From UBA6263 sp049305865 (GTDB lineage Bacteria; Patescibacteriota; Gracilibacteria; Absconditabacterales; Absconditicoccaceae), in contig JBAQPP010000045.1 of assembly GCA_049305865.1 (NCBI GenBank), positions 1 through 23,785 on the forward strand: a DNA stretch of 23,785 nt, given 5' to 3'. The notes beneath the pieces are model-generated. The model had not been told where the DNA came from and made no database searches. It saw only the letters and a list, made by a program, of their open reading frames with translations. Shown here piece by piece: positions 9,096-17,673 of this stretch (position 1 is the stretch's first letter; every line of letters starts with the position of its first letter). The translations under genes were made by a program, and so were the position numbers.

Positions 9096-9464
9096 ATGAA
9101 AACTTTTTTCACAAATTTATTCAAGGTTATCGTAAGTATACCTGGAATAATTGCTATGGTAGCAGTATTTATACTATTTCTAGTTTCATGGGGAATCGTT
9201 GTAAACTTCACTTACGATAATCAGTGGATTGTCTTGATCCCTGATATAACATGTATTTGGCTATTATCAGTAGCAATAAGGAGAAATGCTCATACAAATT
9301 CACTCGATAAGAAAAATAAAATTATAAAGATTTCTTTCGTAGTAAATGTTGCTATTCTCCTCTTGGCTTCATTCGGAGCTCCATGGAACTTCCTAATTAT
9401 GGCCTTTTTAATACTTCCACTATCCATATATTTCAGTGGAAAGTTCAAACACCTGGTTTCATAA
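9096..9464 (+). CDS. Small integral membrane protein, 122 aa, function unknown
   Basis: Not recognised. Four hydrophobic segments are visible at about residues 8-36, 45-62, 78-94 and 95-112, separated by short polar loops (IRRNAHTNSLDKKNK is the only long one). This is a plausible four-helix membrane protein. It has its own promoter and a strong terminator, so it is an independent transcription unit. Like the gene at 5133 it contains no TGA codon: its four glycines are all GGA. It therefore reads the same under the standard code and may be a recent acquisition or a specially constrained gene. Confidence 0.75.
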   Translation: MKTFFTNLFKVIVSIPGIIAMVAVFILFLVSWGIVVNFTYDNQWIVLIPDITCIWLLSVAIRRNAHTNSLDKKNKIIKISFVVNVAILLLASFGAPWNFLIMAFLILPLSIYFSGKFKHLVS

Positions 9465-9479
9465 ACTTTAAAAACAGAA

Positions 9480-9507
9480 TAGCTCGGCTTTTAGCCGACT
9501 ATTTTTT
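9480..9507 (+). terminator. Rho-independent terminator
   Basis: TAG-C-TCGGC (9480-9488) pairs with GCCGA-CTA (9494-9501) with one bulged C and a TTTTA loop, followed by six T. It closes the transcript of the small membrane protein gene. Confidence 0.85.
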
Positions 9508-9563
9508 AAATGCAAAAAATCCCGCATTTAGCGAGATCTTTTATATTTCTTATTTATCAGTTC

Positions 9564-10193
9564 TTATTTATATTTTTCTTTCAATCTTTTTATAGTTTCT
9601 TCTTTCTTCTTTTTTCTTTCAGCTTCTTTTTCAGCTTTGATTTCATCTTTTGATTTTTTGATTTCTTCTTTCTTTTCTTCTACTGTCATTTCAGCTTCTT
9701 TCTTGGCTTTTAGATCTACTTCAGCTTCTACATTTACTTCAATTTCTTTTTTAATTTCTTTATACATAAATGGTACATTATAGGATCATACAGCAGTCAA
9801 TTTTTTCTTTAATTTTATAAAATGAGATTCTACTTCTATTCCATAAACTTCTTTTATAGCTTCTACTATATCATTTTCATCTACTTTTGCATAAAGCGTA
9901 TTATCTTTATTTGCTTTTCTGATGATTTTGATTCATCCATTTTCTTTTATCTTCATAAATAGTTCATCAAAATTATTAGCTTTCTTTTTTCTAGATTCAG
10001 TCGCAGCTTTCATTTTATTAGCATAATTATGTTTATTGTGTGAGTCTCATAATACTGCCAATTTTTTTGGCAACAAAACATTCCTCGCATAAGAAGGTCT
10101 AACATTTACAAGCTCAAACTTTTCTCCAAGATGTTTATTTCATTCCAAGAGTATAACCTCTATCACCTTGTTTTCTGCTTTTCTTCTTGGCAT
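9564..10193 (-). CDS. rplI: Ribosomal protein bL9 with long charged C-terminal tail
   Basis: bL9 binds 23S rRNA and bridges to the neighbouring ribosome surface. The N-terminal domain is clear: VIEVILLEGNKHLGEKFELV, then RPSYARNVLLPKKLAVLGD, followed by the Lys-rich connecting helix. The C-terminal domain shows GGIKIIRKANKDNTLYAKV, ENDIVEAIKEVYGIEV and LTAVGSYNVPF. At 209 residues it is about 60 longer than usual (about 150). It has roughly ten extra residues at the start (MPRRKAENKV) and about 55-60 residues of Glu/Lys-rich, presumably helical, tail at the end. Several Gly are TGA. No other ribosomal gene is adjacent. Confidence 0.88.
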
Positions 10194-10229
10194 TACAAAA
10201 AATTAATATTTAAAATAAGACAATGGCTA

Positions 10230-10257
10230 TATATAATAATATTGACCTGGATTTCAA
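10230..10257 (-). promoter_or_regulatory. Possible promoter for bL9
   Basis: On the minus strand TTGAAA (10257-10252), 16 nt, TATATA (10235-10230), about 30 nt of leader before ATG 10193. It is a moderate match only. Confidence 0.35.
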
Positions 10258-10286
10258 ATGAAAATTCAACTTTAGTTCTTAGCTAC

Positions 10287-10321
10287 TAGCTAAGTTCTAA
10301 GTGCTAAGTACTAATAGCTAA
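10287..10321. repeat. Five tandem TTAGNNN heptamers in an intergenic region
   Basis: On the minus strand TTAGCTA, TTAGTAC, TTAGCAC, TTAGAAC and TTAGCTA follow without gaps (35 nt). They adjoin the perfect inverted repeat CTTAGCTA-C-TAGCTAAG. The array lies between the divergent bL9 and DUF192 genes, where both promoters must be. Confidence 0.7.
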
Positions 10322-10388
10322 AGTATTTCTTGATAATTACAATCAAAACTCTAGAATCCAATCAGTTTTTTATATAAATTTTCTATAA

Positions 10389-10850
10389 ATGAAAAAAAAG
10401 GTAAAATCCTGGAAATTACTACTTGGTTTAGCTATTTTGATATTATGATTACTTATTTTTCCAAAAAAAATTCCTCACACAGAGCTTCCACAAGTTTGTT
10501 ATCAATCCAATTGTTATAATATTGAAATAGCAAATACTCTTGAGACTAGAGAAAGGTGACTGATGGATCGTGAATATCTAGGTGAAAATAGTTGAATGAT
10601 ATTTGTTTTTGAAAAAGACAATATACACAAGTTTTGGATGAAAAATACTTTGATACCACTTGATATGATACGACTTAATTCATGACTTCAAGTAATATAT
10701 ATAGCCAATGCTATACCTTGTAAACAGGCAATCTGTCCTGTATATTGACCAGAGGCCTTATCAAGATATGTACTAGAAATCAATTGATGATATACCACCA
10801 AAATATGATTGAAAATCTGAGATCAGATGGTAAAGAAGGGGAGTCGATAA
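10389..10850 (+). CDS. DUF192 family protein, membrane-anchored
   Basis: 153 residues. A single N-terminal hydrophobic segment (residues about 9-25) after MKKKVKSWK acts as a signal or anchor, placing the rest outside the membrane. The DUF192 core is visible: LETRERGLMDREYL, SGMIFVFEKD, FWMKNTLIPLDMI, VIYIANAIPC and YVLEINGG. The family is widespread and its biochemical role is not established. Seven or more Gly are TGA. The start at ATG 10389 is preceded by TATAAATTTTCTATAA and no Shine-Dalgarno sequence. A bidirectional terminator follows 27 nt after the stop. Confidence 0.88.
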
Positions 10851-10876
10851 AATATAATAATATTTAGTATAATTAC

Positions 10877-10904
10877 AAAAAAAGGGCTATATTACGCCCT
10901 TTTT
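10877..10904. terminator. Bidirectional terminator between convergent genes
   Basis: AAAAAAAGGGC and GCCCTTTTT form an 8-10 bp stem with a TATATTAC loop. It serves both the DUF192 gene (plus) and the SIMPL gene (minus) and marks the downstream end of the minus-strand cluster. Confidence 0.85.
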
Positions 10905-10920
10905 CTATTTGTTATTATAA

Positions 10921-11697
10921 TTACTTTATTTCATAAACTATTTGTAGATATACGGTTATTTCACTTTGTCATGCTGAAATAGTTTGTGTATTCATATCAG
11001 CAGCTCATCACATTCACATAGTCGCAGATTCAGCTTTTGCATAATACATTGGATATGGTCAAGGGACATTAGATGTTTCACTATCAGATATCATTGTAGG
11101 TCTTCATAGATTCAAATTTCATAATTTTGCTAATTGTTCAGCTTTTTGTTTAGCATTAGCAAAAGCTTTTTCACGAGCTTCTTGTACGGCTTTTTCTTTA
11201 TCTTTTAAATTGAAATAAGTATTGTTTACATTTATTCCTCATACATCGCCAAGTTGGCTTATGATAGTAGATCACTTCTGTGTAAATCAAGATCAATTTA
11301 CTTCTATTTCTATATTTTGTTCGGCTCTATATCCCAATAATTTTCTTTGAGAATTGGACCAATCATATTCAGGATAAACATTTACAGAAACTGTTTTTAT
11401 TTTTTCTTTTTTTACATCATTGTTTCATAGTACTTCTTTAATTTTCAATATCTTATTTTCCATCTTTGTTTGTGCGTCTTTTGTAGTTGCACCGCTTTCT
11501 GAAACTGAAGCATTGATTACAAATGTATCCGGTATTGCATATGCTTTTCATTCACCATTTACTGATATAGTGTTTGTTATTCATTGTTGATTGGGGACTT
11601 GATCCTTATATGGGGTCCTTATCTGATATCACATAAATATAAATGCAGCAACTATGATTACTGTTGCTATTAGAAACCATGAATGATCTTTGTTCAT
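10921..11697 (-). CDS. SIMPL-domain (DUF541) protein, membrane-anchored
   Basis: 258 residues. An N-terminal hydrophobic anchor (residues 6-23) is followed by the SIMPL domain: ITNTISVNGEGKAYAIPDT, FVINASVSESGATTKDAQ, YRAEQNIEIEV, the NAKQKAEQLAKL helix and a C-terminal strand SEITVYLQIVYEIK. Many Gly are TGA, including runs (MGMGGAADMN). SIMPL proteins are periplasmic or surface-exposed oligomer-forming proteins of poorly known function. It is the last minus-strand gene, 94 nt after the 7TM gene, and could belong to the same regulon. Membership in the ligase system is not certain. Confidence 0.85.
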
Positions 11698-11791
11698 AAA
11701 AATATAATAAAAATATAAAATACTAGTTATAGACGATTAAATTTTCTAAAAATTTTTCTAATTCCCAATTCCAGATAAACCTATTCCTGTT

Positions 11792-13327
11792 CTATTCTTC
11801 CTCAATTTCATTATCACTTTCCTTTTCAAGGAGAGGTATAAAACGGAAATATTCAAGCAATTGTAATCAAGTAAATCTTCCCACTAAAATATTTAAGACA
11901 AAAATAATTATAATAAATTCTGGATAAGATAGCAATAATTGTTTTAATCCATCTCGGCTTAAAACTCAATAAACTACTGCTGATACTATAAGAAATTCTA
12001 TGAAAGATAAAATTCGAGTTTTGCTTTGTATTTTAAATCATTCATAAAATACTTTATCTGCAACTACTATCAAAAATATTATAGGAAATATAACCAATCA
12101 ATTGTTAAATACACTAAAATCAATCAGATTTGTATTTAGTATTTTATCTAGTCATAATATCAAAACTATCATAAGAAAATATAATATTATAAGTATAGTA
12201 AGTTTAGCGCTATATAACAAATATATTTTTTTTGTAAATAATCTTGTAAGTACGACAGCTATCACAGCTATTATAAAAAGAATAATGCTCAGTTTGAATC
12301 CAAATACAGCCATTGATGTGGCAAAGAATATAGGACTATAAATACCAAATACGCTAAATCATATGACTTGCCTAAATATACTCACAAGTAATGCGGCTAG
12401 TCCAAGTGCAAAGAAAAGACCTATAAGATTAATTGGGAATCAGTTATATATTAAGTTATCTACTAGATAAGATAGTAGAAAATATTTTGGTACTTGAGCA
12501 AATGATAACGAAAATGTTTTTACATATGTTTCAGAGATTACGTCTTTATCAAACGATAAGCTAGAAAAAAATGCCAAATTATAATCATTATTTAGTACAT
12601 ATACCTTAGATATTCACAATATTTTAATATATTTTGCTAATATTCTTTTTAGAAAATTCTGATTCAAATCGTTCAAAACAAAAACTTGTTTTTTATTTAA
12701 TTCCAAATCTTGTCAGTTATTTATTTTTCCCAAGGAATCTAAAATCTGATCGAAGAATTTACTATTTATAACCACTATATCAGCATTTTTTATATCCAAT
12801 ATATTTTCAGATAATTTTGCTATTATATTATCCTCTCATATAACTTTTTTATTTTCTATTATAATTTCATTCAACAATATATCATGTTTTTGAAAATTAT
12901 CTTGGAATCCTATTTCAAATTCTTTTATATTTTCTCATATATATGCTATAGATTTTCAATAGGTCTTTATACTTTTTGTGATGTTATAATAACAGTTATT
13001 ATCATCACTAAAATCAGCTTTTAAATTATATTCTCATTTATCCTTGAAATTATATCAAAATTTATTTCACTTAATTGTTACAATATTCTTATTATTATAA
13101 TTCAAAACAAATTTAATCTGATTACTATCTAGTACTTGTTCAGTGCCTGATAATACGATTTTGTATTCAGCTGTTTTATCCTCTCTTACTCACTGTGGTC
13201 AAGCAATTTCATAATTTTGATTGCAAAATACAGGAGCACTATGGTCCTCTTGAGCCTTGGTTAAACTTATAATAAAAATCGATACAAATATACTTATCAT
13301 CCAAAAAATTTTCCAGATTTTTTTCAT
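11792..13327 (-). CDS. 7TM membrane protein of the inactive-transglutaminase-associated (7TM_transglut) type
   Basis: 511 residues. A signal peptide (MKKIWKIFWM... to about residue 26, ending TKAQ) precedes an extracytoplasmic region of about 220 residues rich in Asn, Lys and Ile. From about residue 265 on there are some seven hydrophobic helices: LIGLFFALGLAALLVSIFRQ, VIGFSVFGIYSPIFFATSM and following. The pattern FRQVIGFSVFGIYSPI is what I associate with the 7TM domain usually fused to an inactive transglutaminase, elsewhere encoded beside RimK-related ATP-grasp ligases. The N-terminal region here does not obviously look like a transglutaminase. The protein ends in an acidic tail (KESDNEIEEE). 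It probably anchors or exports for the ligase/peptidase genes upstream. Confidence 0.75.
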
Positions 13328-13393
13328 TTCTGTGAAGTGAATATAAACTAAGCTATATATAACAATATTTTACTGGAAATAAATGGAAAGTTA

Positions 13394-14986
13394 TTAAGAT
13401 TGATTTTCTTTCTTGCTTTCTTTTAATTGGCCTAAAATATTTACTAATTCTCTTTTTGTTTTAAACTCAATATTTTTTTTATTTAAATTCATCCCACTTA
13501 AATATTCTTTTGTTGATCATTTTCATTTATTTAATTTATCATGAAGTATTCTTCATATAAATAATGTATATATCAGTTCTTCATCTTTTACGTCTAATTC
13601 TTTCTTGATTTCATTGATATATTTTAACTCTTCTGGTCAAAATTTAAATGTATTCAAATCCTTATATTTTTTAATTGCTGTTTCTAAATTACTATCTTCT
13701 GTTAAATAATCAATTACTCGATTCTTTCACCTTTGATATAAAGTATCCTTTATACTAGATCACGGCATATTATAAGGAACAAATCTTTTTCTTCTCTTCA
13801 CAATATCTATTGCTTTCTTTTTACATTTTTCTTCATCGTCTTTGGATGATAGTTTGTTGTATATTGTGAGTATTTTGACAGCATCTTCGTAAGAATAATT
13901 TTCACATACAAAAACTCAAATTATTCATATACTTACACCTTCTTTTAGTTTTATTAAATCTTCAATAGAATTTACTTTACCCAAAGATATGTCCTCATTA
14001 ATTTTTGCCACTCATTCACTTATAAAATCATATCATCAACTAGTAAATCATTTTCATAATACTCTATTATTGTTATCCCATCATAAAAGATGTTGTTCTA
14101 TTTCATGTGAAGCAACTGTTTGGGTTATCTTTTTTCTATCTACATTTTCATAGTCTTCTGGGATTCTAAATTCTTCCTTCATTCAAGAAATATTTAATGA
14201 ACTTATACCAGATTGTTCAATAATATTCCACTTTCCTAAATCAGTGTTTTCTTCTCAGAAATGATTTTTATAAAAATTTACTATATCCTGAGATATTTTT
14301 TTAAGTTTACTTTTATCTATATTTTTCTCTTCCAATACTAAATCTTTTTTTGCTTCAGTTTGTTCTTTTTCTTTAATTATATAAGAAAATGAAAAATCTT
14401 TATCAGATCTACTCAAAAAATTATTAAAAATATTTACTTCTTCTTCATCCAATTTTCATTTATTTTTCTCAAATAATATATGAAGTTTATCTAATGTATC
14501 TTTTACCTCCTTTGGATTATCAGATACTCTTTCTCAATATACTTTTTTTTGTAGATCCAAGACGTTTGTATAATAAATATTTCTTTCTTCATCAGACAAT
14601 ATATATCAAGATTTTTCTCATTCTATCCATAGCGCATTTTTAAACATCAAGAACTTATTTTTCATCGATTCTAAACTTTTTATATACACTTCTTTCAAAT
14701 TTGGAGGAATTCATAATTTGTTATTTAAGTCTGATTTTATTCAATCAATTTTAGTCACAATATCTACTATTTCTTTTTCTTTTGATATTATTATTCCTAT
14801 ATCAATATTTCATTCTATTTCTCCAAAAAAAGTTGTACAAATTCATTTTTTGTCATATTTTAATATCCCATCCAATGGATCTGCATAGGTGTCTTTTATT
14901 TTCTCAAGATCTTGATTAATTTTTTCCAAATATTCTTTATAATTAACTTCATTCACTTCATCTTTTCATAAATTTGGTTTATTCAT
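13394..14986 (-). CDS. DUF1704/MATCAP-like metallopeptidase, divergent stand-alone copy
   Basis: 530 residues, no signal peptide, predicted cytoplasmic. The N-terminal half is Lys/Glu-rich and helical. The catalytic candidate is VASHEIEQHLLG: His294, Glu295 and His299 form the HExxxH zinc motif of the DUF1704 (QEGLA, MATCAP) family. It is followed about 30 residues later by ISEGVAKI, at the place of the EGLA element whose Glu would be a zinc ligand. The C-terminus ends in basic and coiled sequence. It is more divergent than the copy fused in the gene at 17674 and may have another substrate. The gene lies 66 nt after ChbG and 66 nt before the 7TM gene and has its own promoter, so it can be expressed apart from the upstream genes. 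ATG 14986 is preceded by AT-rich sequence only. Confidence 0.7.
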
Positions 14987-15014
14987 CAAAAATATATAAT
15001 ATATAAATATATAT

Positions 15015-15042
15015 ATTATATACATAAATCTATTATTGTCAA
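15015..15042 (-). promoter_or_regulatory. Consensus promoter of the stand-alone DUF1704 gene
   Basis: On the minus strand TTGACA (15042-15037), 16 nt, TATAAT (15020-15015), in the 66-nt gap after the ChbG stop. The leader would be about 20 nt. It splits the cluster into an upstream four-gene unit and a downstream unit. Confidence 0.7.
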
Positions 15043-15052
15043 ATTAGTGTAG

Positions 15053-15757
15053 TTATTTTAAATCATAAAAAGAAGATATAGATAATTTATTGTTTTTAAA
15101 AAAATCAGATAATTCAACTACTTTCATATAATCTTCCTGCCTTACTTCATTCATATCAGTTCAGTTCAGTTTAGCATTATAATCTTTATCAAAAAATCAT
15201 GGGTGGCATACAACTTCCCAATGCTCGTTTTTATATTCAGAATTTTTTAAATCTTCTTTTATTTTATTTATTCAATATTTGATAGATCATAAATTATAAA
15301 GTCTATTTGTTATTTTGATTTTTCACTTATAAATGTTTTCATATACATAAAAGAATTTTCATCTAGTATAGAGTCTTACGGGTATATTTTTTTCTATTGC
15401 AAAATCGCACATAGCCTTAGCCTCATTTTCGCTTTTTTCTCGATTATGTTTATCTATATGGCAAGCATTTTTTCAAAATAAATCAAAAAATCTTTTATAC
15501 TGTATTTTTATTTGATTATATATATTTGCATATATATCATCCTCAGATTTTATTTGATTATATTCAAAATGAAGTCATACCGAAACTCACTTATATCAAG
15601 CTATCTTTATTAATCTTTTTATACTTTCATTGTTTGTATTGTCTCTTACTATTACAGAAACAGATAATAAATTGTCTTTCTCTATTAAATCCAAAATTGC
15701 ATTATCAAACTTATCTGATATTCAATAATCATCTGCATTTATTATTATTTTTTGCAT
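15053..15757 (-). CDS. ChbG/YdjC-family carbohydrate deacetylase
   Basis: 234 residues. Family motifs in order: KIIINADDYGIS (residues 4-14, metal-binding Asp pair, Gly12 as TGA), GLHFEY (His63), HIDKH (His100, Asp102, His104) and VCHPGFFD near residue 190. ChbG-type enzymes remove N-acetyl groups from chito-oligosaccharides and related amino sugars in the cytoplasm. The length is close to the family norm (about 240-250). Its ATG overlaps the TAA of the CphA-like ligase by one base (TAATG), so the two are translationally coupled. In this setting it may act on a sugar part of the molecule the ligases modify, but that is inference. Confidence 0.88.
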
Positions 15758-16719
15758 TATTTTAGAGCTAATTTTAAAATCTCCTTTGCTACATTATTAC
15801 TTTTCCCTTCAAAAGGGAAATGATGTCATCTAAGTCACGGTGTATGATTAACTTCTATTATTCATCATTTTTGCTGTTTTAGTGGTTTTGTAATATCTTC
15901 TGAAAGATAATCAACGCCACAAACATTTAATTGTAATACTTTAGACGCCATTTCACACATTTTAATTATTTCAGGATGTATCTTGTTAGACACATCAATA
16001 GATGTGCCTCATGTAGATAGATTTGCATTCTTTCTTACAAATATTTTTTTGCCTTTGGGTAGTATATAAGATAAATCAAATCACTGATTGGCTATATATC
16101 TTTTTAATTCCTTATCAACAAGTATTTTACTTATATTTTTTTCATGTCATTCTCACCTCAATGGGTTGTTATTCTCTTTTTTTAAAATCTCCTTTATAGA
16201 GTTTTTTCAATCTCAGATTATATAAGCGGTGACTCTATTCATAGCAGCTACAAATTTATGACCTATAATAATTATTCTAAAGTCTCATCATTTAAAAAAT
16301 TCTTGAACCAAAACTTTATTATCATATTTTAATGCAAATTTTATTGCTGTTCCTATCTCTTTTAAATTTTTTAAATTTACACTTACTCAATCTCAATGTT
16401 CTCATACAGATGGTTTCACAACTAAAGGGAATTTTAATCAAGCTTCCTTTAGTTTGTCGCTTATTCATATATTTGATTCTACAATAATAGATTTTGGTAC
16501 TTTTATACCATATTGCTCAAGCATGAAATAGGTTAATTTTTTATATCTTGCAAATCTCATTCATAAACTAGAATTTATTCAACAATCTATACTTTTAAAT
16601 AATACTGTTTTTTTTCAGTTTTTGATTTCAAACATATTCAAATCTTCAGATATTGTTTTTACTTTAAATCACATCTTCCTTGCTTCGTCACACATTATCC
16701 TTGCTGAGATGTCTTTCAT
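15757..16719 (-). CDS. CphA-like ATP-grasp carboxylate-amine ligase
   Basis: 320 residues, only the ATP-grasp part of a cyanophycin-synthetase-like enzyme with no Mur-ligase half. Visible: the LVVKPSVGEHGDGVSV glycine-rich loop (99-114), VQEFFKGGDFRIIIIGHKFV (138-157), VTAYIIGDGKNSI, NNPLRGEGHEK (184-194), VRKNANLSTGG (228-238), CGVDYL (267-272) and IIEVNHTPGL (287-296), which carries the metal-binding Glu and Asn. This matches the CphA/GshF branch. The family joins a carboxylate, activated as acyl phosphate, to an amino group. Most motif Gly are TGA. It is linked by TAATG overlaps to both neighbours, so the three proteins are probably made together in fixed ratio. The acceptor is unknown. 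Confidence 0.85.
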
Positions 16720-17663
16720 TATTTCTTAGTTAGATTAATAAAAAATTTTGCAAGTCACTTAAATATTTTTTTCAAAACATTTTTATCTGTTTGATAAAAT
16801 CGTGTTCATGGAGATGAATTAATTTCTAGTAAATACCATTTATTTTCTTTTTTACAATAAGCAAAATCCATTGAAAATATATTATTATCATCAATATCAA
16901 TGTCTATATATATTTTCTTTGCTAATCTTAATAAATCTTTTGGTATTTGTGATTTGTCTAAAAATATTTGTTTTCCACCAGATCATATATTACTTCTAAA
17001 GTCTCATTTTTTTGGTTCTCTAAGAGTTATTTCTATTATTTTTTTTCACGCGAACATCAATCTTAAGTCATGTACTCATTTTGTTATATTTCAAAATCAT
17101 TTAGAAAAATCTTTAAATTCTTGTACTATAAATAATTCGCCAAGTCATTCATACTGATTATTCTTTTTTATTAAATCTTTTTTATTAAATAATTTTATTC
17201 ATTTTCATCAATTCGCTCTTATTGGTTTCAAAACAACTTTGCCAGTAAATTTTTTTTGTATTTCAGTGTTTTCTAAAAAATCTTTCAATAAACATGTCAT
17301 CGGCTGATATTTTTCCAAAAACTTAAAGTTTTCCATTTTATCATGACCAATAATTGAAATTTTAATTGACGGTACTATTATAAATTTCTTTAGAATATTA
17401 TGCTTATATAATATATAAGATAAGTTTCTTATCCATAATATATCTGGTTTGATACTTTTATTTACTAGTAAATTATTTCAATTATCATCCAGTATATTAT
17501 ATTCATCAAACATTCATTTTTCTTTATTAAATTTATTTATACTTACTCTTACCACCTTTATTCAAATTTTTTTGAAAAATTGTTGTAGATATAATCTTGC
17601 TCAAAATTTATCCTTTCAATTGAGTGTATAATTATATCATGTTTCTATTGCTAGGTTTAACAT
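16719..17663 (-). CDS. RimK-like ATP-grasp ligase
   Basis: 314 residues. An N-terminal preATP-grasp domain (PDILWIRNLSYIL, residues 73-85) is followed by the ATP-grasp: VVLKPIRANGGKGIKLF (143-159), LFIVQEFKDF (177-186), VHDLRLMFAGKKIIEITLRE (197-216), FSMDFAY (263-269) and WYLLEINSSPGTRFY (276-290) with the metal-binding Glu280 and Asn282. The last motif is typical of the RimK/glutathione-synthetase branch. Cytoplasmic, with no signal peptide. It starts 10 nt after the stop of the ATP-grasp/DUF1704 fusion and its TAA overlaps the next ATG. Whether it adds Glu, as RimK does, or another amino acid cannot be read from sequence. Confidence 0.85.
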
Positions 17664-17673
17664 AAATATAAAT

